Origin: Bathymodiolus brooksi
Taxonomy: Eukaryota; Mollusca; Bivalvia; Mytilida; Modiolidae
Length of the DNA stretch: 64,000 nucleotides
Assembly: GCA_963680875.1 (NCBI GenBank)
Contig: OY804579.1
Coordinates: 16,259,506 to 16,323,505, forward strand
Reading direction: 5' to 3'
A program made the translations under genes and the position numbers. This document shows, in pieces, positions 44,024-54,600 of the stretch. A model generated the notes under the pieces. The model was not told where the DNA came from. It was given only the letters and a program-made list of their open reading frames with translations, and searched no databases. Every line of letters starts with the position of its first letter. The first letter of the stretch is position 1.

Positions 44024-45658
44024 ATTAGAGAAAACATCTCGGAAACAAAACTTGACAAAACACAGTTTTCAAGACTGTTCCCATTAGTTTTACAATAAAA
44101 CAGTCCAATAGCAGCTCTGTGAGCAGCAATATCATTACCCATTATCAAATGAAAAATTCAAATCAATAAGTATAAAAATGGACTGAACATAAATACAACC
44201 AGTAAATATCCCTACCTTGTACTTCGAATGATCATAACTAAACAACAAATTGTAACACAAAATTATTGACAAATATATATACAAGTTTAAAACATGCATT
44301 TTATTTGACATTCTGTCAAAATTCTCAATTCATTGAAAAAAATATAAAAAGAGAAAATAGTGACTTCTAAAAGGAAAGACAAAAAAGATGTCAGTAATTC
44401 AGTTATATACTAAATTATAAATAGTTTTGTTGGCTAATAAATAAGTTACAAACTTATGGATTCTAATTAAAACATTTCAAGGAAAATATTGAACGGCCTT
44501 GTAATGGTAAACACTACAAAGCTATTTATAATTTTTGTTGACTGAAGTATAGGCGGACTCGAACAAGCAGAAAAAACATGTTATTTTACTATAGATTGAT
44601 CATTTAAATGTATATTGAATAATAAGATATGGTGTGTGTACACAACATTGGTATATTTGTAAACAAAGCACATGCTTTTTTTTTTAAGATAGTTGCAGTA
44701 AATATATTTAAGGTAAACAATTTTCATTTGCTAATGGAAATTTCACTTGCAAAATATGTAATCATGAGAAAAGAGGTATTTAATCAAATTTTTTGAGAGA
44801 CTCTTATGGAATCTATGTGAAATATTTATAAACGAATGGATCAAAATGACCTTGGAATGGTAAACAATACAATACAAAGCTATATTTGAAAGGTAAGTAA
44901 TTGTAGTCTAGGTGAACTCGACCTAGCAGAAAAACATATTATACTAGATTGGTCATTTAAATGTACATTGTAAAACATGATATAACAGAATGTTATATGT
45001 ATACAATACACAACATTGAATATTTGTAAACAAAAGCACATGCTTTTTAATGAAGATAGTAGCAATAAATTTGTTAACAGTAAACAATTTTCATTTGCTA
45101 ATAGAAATTTCACTCGCAAAAAAAGTAGTCTTGAGAAAAGGGTATTTAATCAAATGTTTTGAGTAACTCTTATGAAATCTGTGTTTAATATTTATAAATG
45201 AATGGATCAAAATTTAATGATCTTGGAATGGTAAACAATACAAAACTATATTTGAAAGTAGTCTAGGTGAACTCGACCAAGCGGAAAAACGTGTTATACT
45301 AGATTGGTCATTTAAATGTACATTGTTAACATGATATAACAGAATTGTATATATGTATACAATACACAAAGAGTTATTTATATACACAACATTGAATATT
45401 TGTAAACAAAAGCACGTGTTTTTATTAGTCCGAGATTCCTCTGTCGTTTAATGGCATTGATAATCTTGCTGTAGCCGTTCAACGTTGAACGGCTACAGCA
45501 AGATTATCAATGCCGTTAAACGACAGAGGAATCTCGGACTAGTTTTTATATGAAGATAGTAGCAATAAAACAAGTGAAGATAACGACGAATATGAATTGT
45601 TTGCAGAAGTGTTCAAAAAGAGTTTATTAACAAAGCAGTTATAATACAAGTGCAAGTA
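44024..45658. repeat. Inter-ORF region with about 2.5 copies of a ~370-bp tandem unit
   Basis: Copies start near 44495, 44850 and 45229, each with 'GGAATGGTAAACAATACAA'-like text, 'GGTCATTTAAATGTACATTG', 'TTGTAAACAAAAGCACATGC' and 'TTTTCATTTGCTAAT'-like text. Identity is roughly 80-90%; the third copy is cut short by the palindrome at 45426. Tandem units upstream of a LINE ORF can act as promoter monomers; that is only a suggestion here. Confidence 0.8.
45426..45541. mobile_element. 116-bp near-perfect palindrome with 8-bp TSD
   Basis: Two 58-bp arms meet at CAACGTTG with no loop and one mismatch. The ends TAGTCCGAGATTCCTCTG are those of the RecQ-exon element at 36752-37873. GTTTTTAT flanks it exactly at 45418-45425 and 45542-45549. 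This is an end-to-end remnant of that family. Confidence 0.93.
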
Positions 45659-46661
45659 TTATACATCATTGTTTTCATCTTCTTCTAGAATTTCACCTCC
45701 AAGTTTGTACACATCTTTCCTGTTTTTGATGTTGATTGTACGTGATTGTTCCGTCTTTTTAACCAGTACTGAGACATCGTGTGTCCAATATGAGTGTATT
45801 TTCCCAGTTTTGCGTAGAGTGTTTAGACGTTTTATCAGATCATATCTTAATCTATGTTTAGTTAGGTTCTCTGCAATGAACATTTTGTCTGGATTACCTT
45901 TCAGGTTTTTCTTGTTCCTGAAGACGACAAAGAGTTGTCGCTGTCTGTATGTTAGAAGTCTGGTAATTATAGATATCTTACCATCCTTTGGTTCACCGAT
46001 GGAATGAGACCTTCCAATATGATTGATGTCTAGTTTCAAACCTGGATCTTTATTGCATATTCCCAGTACAATACTGTCTGTATCTACTGGTTGAATGATC
46101 TCACCCTTTCTGTTTGTTGGAACTTTCACATTATTAAACCTTAGACTGGTTCTTCTACTATACTGTTCCTGCTCTTCAATTCTAGTTTCAACATTATACA
46201 ACTTTTCTTGCAGAGATTTGATTACTTTGTTTTGTTTGTTAATTTCGATTTCCTTATGGGTTATAGCTTCTTGGCACTGCTTAACCTTCTCTAGATGTGG
46301 TTTGATGCTGTCATCTACTAATTTCAAAATTCTAGGTGTGATAGATTCTATAACTTTTTCACTGATCATGGGAATGATAGATTCTAGAAAATCTTGATTT
46401 TTCAGTGTAGCACAGACTACTTCTGACAAGTAGAAAACAGTTTCCATTTGTCCTTTAGCAGTTTCATTGATTTCCTTACATGTTTGAATGTCTGTTTTAT
46501 CAGTCATTTGAGGAACTTGCTAATCTGGCTTGTTTTTCAACTTGAAGTAGGGATGGTGATATGCACTCGGGACTATCGGGATCTTTACCTCTTTTCTCGT
46601 CACTTCTGGATGTTTGAGTAACAAACTTATCTAATGTATTTACTTTCCCGTCAGCCGCCAT
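45659..46661 (-). pseudogene. LINE-A ORF1, coiled-coil RNA-binding protein
   Basis: ATG at 46661 starts MAADGKVNTLDKF. A one-base shift near 46510 leads into a 282-residue frame to 45659. Its middle is a coiled coil (about residues 70-115 of that frame, from KQCQEAITHKEIE to VETRIEEQEQYSRR). An RRM-like core follows (SLRFNNVKVP ... INHIGRSHSIG), then a basic C-terminus. The order coiled coil, then EEQEQYSRR, then an RNA-binding fold is that of LINE ORF1 proteins (Transposase_22-like), which coat the LINE RNA. A 2.9-kb element begins 14 bp upstream of the ATG. Confidence 0.8.
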
Positions 46662-47757
46662 CTTTGTTGTTTATGGGCTGTTTAAAAAAAAAATGGCTCC
46701 AACATGTGAAAAAAATGTCCAAATTAAATTCACTCCTAAAAACTTTCTGCTGATAATTTTCAATGTTGTATACATTGAAGTAAATGAAACAAGAAAGAAA
46801 CTATGAACAGATAAGCAATACATTTTTAAGAACCTTTTATTGAACACAAATTGGCATGAAAAACATGTACAACACATACTTATTCTGTATCAGTTAAATA
46901 ATCTGTAGTCTCAATTATTTTGTATAATGGTTTCTCAAACAATGCAACTGATATAAATGACTTTTTGTGCAAAATATTGGGTTATTGGTAGTTGTAGTCT
47001 TTCTTAAAAGCTATTTTTTATGAAAAATTCTCAATATTTTTGTCCAATCTACCTGATAAAGTTTTTATTATCAAAATAATAACGAATATTTTTACTTAAG
47101 ACAGCAAAATGTTCAAACTTTAAAGATAAGTAGCCATTTGTAAAAAAAAAATCACATTGATTCTTTGAACGATCGCAAAATAATTGGTTGTAGAAAAAAC
47201 ATTTTGTCTATTTTTGTTGCACTCCTGACAGTTTATAATAAAGAAAAAAAAGAAGAAAATATCACATTTTAAAATGCCAACATTGAACAGTGATGTTACT
47301 GTTAACTCATACAATAATCTTTACCTGTTTCAATGAAATATTTGTACAGAAATGACAGTATTTGGAAATTTGTAACAATTTGTTGCCATACCCACTTCTT
47401 TAATACCCAGTTTTAGCAGCAATATTTTTAATTACATTTGAAAATTTGTATTATACCACTCTAATATATTAGATAAATCATAAAGAAATAATTAGAATAT
47501 TTTTATAGGCTAGAAAAGGCAATTTATTATAAATTATCATTATTTTATCAATGGTACTATTTTATCAGAATATGTTGCACTCCTGACATTATATTGCCAT
47601 CAAGAAAAAGAAGAGTTATTAACTTAAAAACAATTCACAGGGGAAAAAATCAGTTGGTGTTCTTTCAAGCATTAGTTTTACCAAGTTTTAATGATAATTG
47701 TTTCTTAAAGTAACATTTTTCTAGTTATTTGTAACTTGTTTACAGCCATACTTCTCG

Positions 47758-48255
47758 CATCTTCGCTAGCCAATGGTTACGATTCGGGTTCCCCTTCCCT
47801 CCACCCTTGGCGGATCTAGAATATATTTTGAAATTCGCACGCAATGCCACCTGGTGGTTTATTGAAGTTGTGCCCCTTAGATAGTCGTCATCGCCAACCA
47901 ATCAGAATCGTTTTGTTATACGTATGTTGGAGAGTTGAAAATGGCAGCGCTAAGTGAAGAAAAACATTATTTGTGATAAATTTAATTTGGAAGCACTTAC
48001 TGTCAACCAAGTGAAAAGTTTCAAAGCTTTGGCAGATGGGAAAGATATTTTCATTGGAACCAAAACGTGAAGTGGCATCTTTGCTTACATTTCGTCGATA
48101 ACATGTGCTCCGTGTAAAACGTCTTCTGATTGGATACGTGTACTGGTAGCCGTAACCAATGAAATTTTAAAGTGCGAATCCTCAAAATGTATTCTAGATC
48201 CGCCAAGGGTGGAGAGAAGGGGGACCCGAATCGTAACCCTTGGGTAGCGAAGATG
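47758..48255 (+). mobile_element. 498-bp TIR element carrying a second RecQ-like first exon
   Basis: TIRs of about 85 bp: CATCTTCGCTAGCCAATGGT at 47758 pairs with ACCCTTGGGTAGCGAAGATG ending at 48255. Both contain 'CACCCTTGGCGGATCTAGAA'-type text. TACTTCTCG flanks both sides exactly (47749-47757 and 48256-48264), a 9-bp TSD. The small centre holds a CCAAT box (CAACCAATCAG near 47896) and an exon-like segment. Its TIR differs from those at 27271 and 36752. Confidence 0.88.
47942..48066 (+). pseudogene. RecQ-like helicase 5' exon inside the 498-bp element
   Basis: ATG at 47942 opens MAALSEEKHYL. After a one-base shift the frame reads KFNLEALTVNQVKSFKALAD and GKDIFIGTKT, ending AC with the donor GTGAAG at 48067. 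The pattern 'L-x-x-x-Q-x-x-x-x-x-A-L-x-x-GKD-x-F' then 'TKT' looks like the Q motif and the lead-in to Walker A (TGSGKS) of RecQ helicases, with the exon boundary just before the lysine loop. An upstream CCAAT box suggests that 5' UTR and promoter came with it. The frameshift makes it inactive. Confidence 0.52.
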
Positions 48256-49839
48256 TACTTCTCGAAAATTCCAACTTATATTTGAAATATACTATACAAA
48301 AACATTTAAAACATGTATTAATCTAAATTAATATTGAAAATAGATGTTTAATGTACAATTACAAGTATTTTTTGGATACTTAGAAAATTGATTATATCAA
48401 ATTTCAATGATTTTTAAATATTTATGTCAGGAGTGCAACATTTACATGGTCAACCATAAATTATCTATAAGAAAATAGATAATTGCATTTATCATAAACT
48501 TTATAAAGTCAATTAATCTCCAATAGCTAATGAACCTAGAAAACATGTTCCCTTGTCAGAGAATGTCTCTAGTATTAATACCTAATAGATATTAAAGCAT
48601 GAGACCATTTAAAATGAACAAAAATGCTTTATTACGTAAAATTAAAAGCACATAAAATGCTATTGGCACTTTTAATTTTTTCAAACATTATTCTAAACTT
48701 GACCGAATCTCATTTTATTTAAATCATCCATATAAAAAGCTATAATTTAGACTGTGTAGAAGATCACTTAAAACTAGTTGCATTCCTGACATGAATCAAA
48801 TGCTTCTGTGAGAGATATTTTATGTATCTCAAACAGGTAAATGGGTTTTATCTGTTCTCTTGGTCAGTCTCTGTTGCAATAGAAAGACAAATGTGATATT
48901 AGTTACATTTAAAAGAAAATATGTCTAAGAAAATATCAAATGTTACCCTCCTGACATTTGAGGGTGCTGCCTTTAATGTGACATTCTTGGCCTTGCTACT
49001 GATTTTAGTGTATCCTTTAACTATGGTTTTGAAGCAGCAATGATGTATTAAGATTTATTTATACCCCATATCTTTGAAAACTAAAAGACAACATTTCTAC
49101 AGTGTAATTTAGGAAAACTTGCATAAATGTTTGTTGCACTCCTGACTAGGTACATCTTTTTTACAAAGTCATATTTTTATGCAATAATAAATGTGAAGCA
49201 TGATCTATTGCTATCTTAAAGTATGTCAACATATCAAAGTTTGTGATGAAATAGATTTTGATAACATATTGTTTGATTTAGCACTGTGGTAGGTTGTTGA
49301 AAATTAAGAATTTTTTAAAGTGTCACAAAAAAGTGTTGCACTCCTGACAATTTTGACATGTTTTTTGGACATATTTTTTTTGTTATTCTAGATATCTTAA
49401 AGATTTTTTGCAGTAACAAACATCAAATCATTACAGATCTTTTGAACTATTTAGATCCAATAAAATCATAAAAATGAGTAAATTAGACAGCTATAGCAGT
49501 AGGAGCCATTTATTTTGAAACTGCCCTTATGTTGAAAAAAATCTGTTGTATTTTCCTTGAAAATCCTAATAAGATCACTATATTGTCAATACAATTGGTC
49601 CAATAACCCACTTTATTAATTAACTTTGATTTATTAGCCTTTATATGATCAAATCTGTCAATACAATATAAAAACTTTCATTGGGCCAATACGGCAAAAA
49701 CCAGTCCAATACGGATATTTTCCGTATTGGCCCAATTCCAGTCAGTCCAATAACAACTAGATCGGAATCCGCTAGACATTTCGACAATTGCAAGGAAAAA
49801 TCCCGAGAGATATTGGACTGGTTAATTAATAAAGGTATC

Positions 49840-49970
49840 ATTACGTGATGTTTTTCATATTGGCCTAGTTATAGGTCCTCGGTCTGCTGTATTGGCGTTC
49901 GGCTGCGCCTCAGGCCAATACAGCAGGCCTCGGACCTATAACTAGGCCAATATGAAAAACCTCACGTAAT
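49840..49970. mobile_element. 131-bp palindromic MITE
   Basis: ATTACGTGATGTTTTTCATA ... CTGCTGTATTGGC pairs with its inverse ending CTCACGTAAT, about 55-bp arms with three or four mismatches around a 17-base loop. A shorter related pair, GGGCCAATACGG and CCGTATTGGCCC, lies just left at 49685-49737. Confidence 0.85.
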
Positions 49971-50104
49971 AATACTATAGTATTACTTCATTAGCAATTA
50001 ACTCATACTAGAATAATTTAACTGGTCATTTAGCCAACTAGCTCGCCACTCTTTTTTCTTTTTAACCCGCTAGAAATTGTTCATGCCTTCATGCTCAGGG
50101 GCAA

Positions 50105-50610
50105 GCATCTTCTTATTCGCCTTTTCACTAAAGTTGGCCAATTGAGTGTTTGTAGCATTTCAGTAACTGAGCTGGTATTGTGGTATCGGTTGCATGTGTA
50201 TCTAGCTGCTCTGCACTGGACCATCTCAAGTTGGTGTATTTGAGATTTTGTATGTGGGTACCAGACACAGCTGCTGTATTCTAGCTTTGGTCTTACAAGT
50301 CATTTTAGTGATGAGATTGAATTAGAGTAAGCTCTCTCTTTTAATGTTTTTGAATTTACCCTTAGGTTTCTCTTAATAAAGTTTAGCTTTTGTGTGGCTG
50401 ATGCTGTGATGTTATTGACATGTTTGTTCCATTTCAAGTTTGTTTGTGTTGTTACTCCAAAATATTTTGTGGATGTTTCTTTTTGCAGTACATGATGGTG
50501 AAGTGTATAGTCAAATTTTATTGGGTTTAGTTTAGTTGTTACTTGAAGGACTGAGCACTACTCTGGATGGAATGACATGAGCCAGCCCTTCTCCCATTTT
50601 GCTGCTGATG
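50105..50610 (-). mobile_element. LINE-B reverse transcriptase (proximal piece)
   Basis: The minus strand reads AAKWEKGWLMSFHPE, a stop, then TTQTNLKWNKHVNNI, TQKLNFIKRNLRV, LVRPKLEYSSCVWYPHTKS, QCRAARYTCNRYHNTSSV and WPTLVKRRIRR. This is the thumb and post-palm region of a CR1/Jockey-like reverse transcriptase. Its frame continues at 40208. The palm catalytic motifs are absent, so it was 5'-truncated or lost its start before LINE-A entered. Confidence 0.8.
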
Positions 50611-50712
50611 TAACAGACATATCCAAAATCTAAGACAACTTGTCTGACATTTGGTCAGGAAGTTTAGAAAAACTGTTTGACCGAAAGAAAATTTGCCTGA
50701 CCGAATAAAAAC

Positions 50713-51047
50713 CTAAAATGCCACCACATATTCACGAGCCATATGCTCTGTTTGGTAAGTATTACCAATGTCAAGCCCTTTGGATTTGTCAACTTGGCAC
50801 AGCCATTTATAGTCAGTTAATGGTCTATTTTGTTTTGCAATAGCATGTGCATTTCTGAAAAGGTAAGCCAATCTGTGAACCTCTGAAGATTTTAGTAGTT
50901 TCAATGTCTTTCCTGCCTCAGATACCATTTTTTCAGTTGTTGATTTCCCCTTAGCACTTAAAGCAACAATTGCTTTCATGTGGGTTTTGGACTGCTCATG
51001 ATCAGTAACAGCCGATGCTCTTAAGTTTGAGCAACTGCTTATGAAAA
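50713..51047 (-). pseudogene. ZNF862/hAT-like protein fragment
   Basis: The minus strand reads CSNLRASAVTDHEQSKTHMK (end of a TTF-type/BED-like zinc finger), a basic stretch, then LFRNAHAIAKQNRPLTDYKW and LDIGNTYQTEHMAREYVVAF before a stop at 50713. The SAL-x-DH-x-x-S-x-x-H and GNTY phrases are typical of ZNF862/KIAA1586-like proteins derived from hAT transposases. The zinc-finger cysteines upstream and the catalytic domain downstream are missing. It is a broken fragment directly upstream of LINE-B. Confidence 0.7.
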
Positions 51048-51119
51048 ACTCTTAAAAATGATTTGTGATCGTTTTTAACTTTTTAATTTTTACCTCCGCA
51101 AAATAGTTCTCCAAGAAAT

Positions 51120-51148
51120 GGGGGGGGGGGGGGGGGGGGGGGGGGGGG
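51120..51148. repeat. Poly-G run (29 bases)
   Basis: An uninterrupted G homopolymer. Its length is likely to vary and may be a sequencing or assembly estimate. It can form G-quadruplexes. Confidence 0.95.
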
Positions 51149-51625
51149 AATCATTTTTAAGAGAGAATTGATTTGAAATGAGTGATTTATTTTCATCTTT
51201 ATTGATATTTACAATAATTAAAACAATTTTAAGTACATTTTTTTTACTGTTTCTAAATTTTACGAAAATCTTGTAAAATGAGCATTGACAGAGATGTTGT
51301 GTAGCGTAGCAGGAACGACAACTCTATATAGAAAATGGTACAGAGTATGCATGAAGCTAAATAGACATCTCTGCATGTTTCTGTTTTAGATTTAGATACA
51401 TGAACCTTGCACTTTTTGGGCTATAGGCCTATTGCATATGTTATCGACACAAACTATGGAAAGACTACGAGAATTCTGAATATACCGGAAACCGGAACTT
51501 TAACAGAACGGACCGGTACGAAAATTTCGGAAATAATTTTTTTTTTTCTAAACGGCAATAAAATCTTTTGAGTCGCACAGATTTTTTTGGGTCTGTCGGC
51601 TGACGGCAAACAATCAATATTTTAA
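51149..51625. other. Noncoding spacer
   Basis: AT-rich sequence before the minisatellite. No gene or repeat end recognised. Confidence 0.5.
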
Positions 51626-54600
51626 TTTAGGCCTGACTCCTAACCTTAATGTATAAACGAGTCCCCTAACCTCAAAGTGTAAGCAGGTCCCATAACTTCA
51701 AAGTGTAAACAGGTTCCTTAACCTTAAAGTGTAAACAGGTCCCCTAACCTTAAGTGTAAGCAAGTCTCCTAACCTCAAAGTGTAAACAGATCCCCTAGCC
51801 TCAATGTGTAAACAGGTCCCTTAACCTTAAAGTATAAACATGTCCCCTAACCTCAAAGTGTAAACATGTCCCCTAACCTCAAAGTGTAAACATGTCCCCT
51901 AACCTCAAAGAAAAAACAGGCTCCCAATGCTCAATAGCAATCACTTTCTACATACAGTATATTAAACAAGCTTAAACAGGTCCCCTAACCTTAAGTGTAA
52001 ACAGGTCCCCTAACCTTAAAGTATAAACAGGTCTCCTAACCTTAAGTATAAACTGGTCCCCTAACCTTAAGTATAAACAGGTCCCCTAACCTTAAAGTAT
52101 AAACAGGTCCCCTAACCTTAAAGTATAAACAGGTCCCCTAACCTTAAAGTATAAACAGGTCCCCTAACCTTAAGTGTAAACAGGTCTCCTAACCTTAAAG
52201 TATAAACAGGTCCCCTAACCTTAAGTGTAAACAGGTCTCTTAACCTTAAAGTATAAACAGGTCTCCTAACCTTGAGTATAAACAGGTCCCCTAACCTTAA
52301 GTGTAAACAGGTCTCCTAACCTTAAAGTATAAACAGGTCTCCTAACCTTAAGTATAAACAGGTCCCCTAACCTTAAGTGTAAACAGGTCTCCTAACCTTA
52401 AAGTATAAACAGGTCTCCTAACCTTAAGTATAAACAGGTCCCCTAACCTTAAGTGTAAACAGGTCCCCTAACCTTAAGTATAAACAGGTCTCCTAACCTT
52501 AAGTGTAAACAGGTCTCCTAACCTTAAAGTATAAACAGGTCTCCTAACCTTAAAGTATAAACAGGTCCCATAACCTTAAGTGTAAACAGGTCCCCTAACC
52601 TTAAAAGTATAAACAGGTCCCCTACCTTAAGTATAAACAGGTCCCCTAACCTTAAAGTATAAACAGGTCCCCTAACCTTAAAGTATAAACAGGTCCCATA
52701 ACCTTAAGTGTAAACAGGTCCCCTAACCTTAAAAGTATAAACAGGTCCCCTACCTTAAGTATAAACAGGTCTCCTAACCTTAAAGTATAAACAGGTCCCA
52801 TAACCTTAAGTGTAAACAGGTCCCCTAACCTTAAAAGTATAAACAGGTCCCCTACCTTAAGTATAAACAGGTCCCCTAACCTTAAAGTATAAACAGGTCT
52901 CCTAACCTTAAAGTATAAACAGGTCCCATAACCTTAAGTGTAAACAGGTCCCCTAACCTTAAAAGTATAAACAGGTCCCCTACCTTAAGTATAAACAGGT
53001 CCCCTAACCTTAAAGTATAAACAGGTCCCCTAACCTTAAGTGTAAACAGGTCCCCTAACCTTATAGTATAAACAGGTCCCCTAACCTTAAGTGTAAACAG
53101 GTCCCCTAACCTTAAGTGTAAACAGGTCCCCTAACCTTAAGTGTAAACAGGTCCCCTAACCTTAAAGTATAAACAGGTCCCCTAACCTTAAGTATAAACA
53201 GGTCCCCTAAACTTAAAGTATAAACAGGTCCCCTAACCTTAAAGTATAAACAGGTCCCCTAACCTTAAATGTAAACAGGTCCCCTAACCTTAAGTGTAAA
53301 CAGGTCCTCTAACCTTAAGTGTAAACAGGTCCCCTAACCTTAAAGTATAAACAGGTCTCCTAACCTTAAAGTGTAAAACAGGTCCCCTAACCTTAAGTGT
53401 AAACAGGTCCTCTAACCTAAGTATAAACAGGTCCCCTAACATTAAAGTGTAAACAAGTCCCCTAACCTTAAGTGTAAACAAGTCTCCTAACCTCAAAGTG
53501 TAAACATGTCCCCTAACCTCAAAGTGTAAACATGTCCCCTAACCTCAAAGTATAAACAGGCTCCCAATACTCAATAGCAATCACTTTCTACATACAGTAT
53601 ATTAAACAAGCTTAAACAGGTCCCCTAACCTTAAGTGTAAACAGGTCCCCTAACCTTAAAGTATAAACAAGTCTCCTAACCTTAAGTATAAACAGGTCCC
53701 CTAACCTTAAAGTATAAACAGGTCCCCTAACCTTAAAGTATAAACAGGTCTCCTAACCTTAAAGTATAAACAGGTCCCCTAACCTTAAGTGTAAACAGGT
53801 CTCCTAACCTTAAAGTATAAACAGGTCCCCTAACCTTAAGTGTAAACAGGTCTCCAAACCTTAAAGTATAAACAGGTCTCCTAACCTTAAGTATAAACAG
53901 GTCCCCTAACCTTAAGTGTAAACAGGTCTCCTAACCTTAAAGTATAAACAGGTCTCCTAACCTTAAGTATAAACAGGTCCCCTAACCTTAAGTGTAAACA
54001 GGTCTCCTAACCTTAAAGTATAAACAGGTCTCCTAACCTTAAGTATAAACAGGTCCCCTAACCTTAAGTGTAAACAGGTCCCCTAACCTTAAGTATAAAC
54101 AGGTCTCCTAACCTTAAGTGTAAACAGGTCTCCTAACCTTAAAGTATAAACAGGTCTCCTAACCTTAAAGTATAAACAGGTCCCATAACCTTAAGTGTAA
54201 ACAGGTCCCCTAACCTTAAAAGTATAAACAGGTCCCCTACCTTAAGTATAAACAGGTCCCCTAACCTTAAAGTATAAACAGGTCCCCTAACCTTAAGTGT
54301 AAACAGGTCCCCTAACCTTATAGTATAAACAGGTCCCCTAACCTTAAGTGTAAACAGGTCCCCTAACCTTAAGTGTAAACAGGTCCCCTAACCTTAAGTG
54401 TAAACAGGTCCCCTAACCTTAAGTGTAAACAGGTCCCCTAACCTTAAGTGTAAACAGGTCCCCTAACCTTAAGTGTAAACAGGTCCCCTAACCTTAAAGT
54501 ATAAACAGGTCCCCTAACCTTAAGTATAAACAGGTCCCCTAAACTTAAAGTATAAACAGGTCCCCTAACCTTAAAGTATAAACAGGTCCCCTAACCTTAA

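Larger units (their letters stand above)
46675..49526. mobile_element. Element X: 2.85-kb TIR element with a recurrent 15-bp motif
   Basis: GGGCTGTTTAAAAAAAAAAT at 46675 and its imperfect inverse AATGG... form TIRs of about 25 bp, the right one being GGAGCCATTTATTTTGAAAC ... GCCC (49502-49526). TTAT flanks both ends (46671-46674 and 49527-49530). No open frame exists. The motif GTTGCACTCCTGACA or a close variant recurs near 47216, 47573, 48425 (inverted), 48778, 48944, 49133 and 49335. A 498-bp TIR element is nested at 47758-48255. Family unknown. Confidence 0.68.
40209..50104 (-). mobile_element. CR1-like LINE-A, near full length, with nested insertions
   Basis: The 9,896-bp insertion is flanked by the 9-bp duplication GCATCTTCT (40200-40208 and 50105-50113). 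Removing it rejoins the host LINE-B reading frame exactly. On the minus strand it has a 5' UTR (50104-49531 plus 46670-46662), ORF1 (46661-45659), a 1.6-kb inter-ORF region, ORF2 (44023-40703) and a 3' UTR of about 500 bp ending A-rich. Subtracting the nested 46675-49526 and 45426-45541 elements leaves about 6.9 kb, a normal LINE length. It is dead through several shifts and stops. Confidence 0.78.

Noticed and set aside
46675..49526. CRISPR-like array (15-bp motif with spacers)
   Set aside because: Eukaryotic context, irregular spacing of about 165-850 bp, and one motif in inverted orientation.
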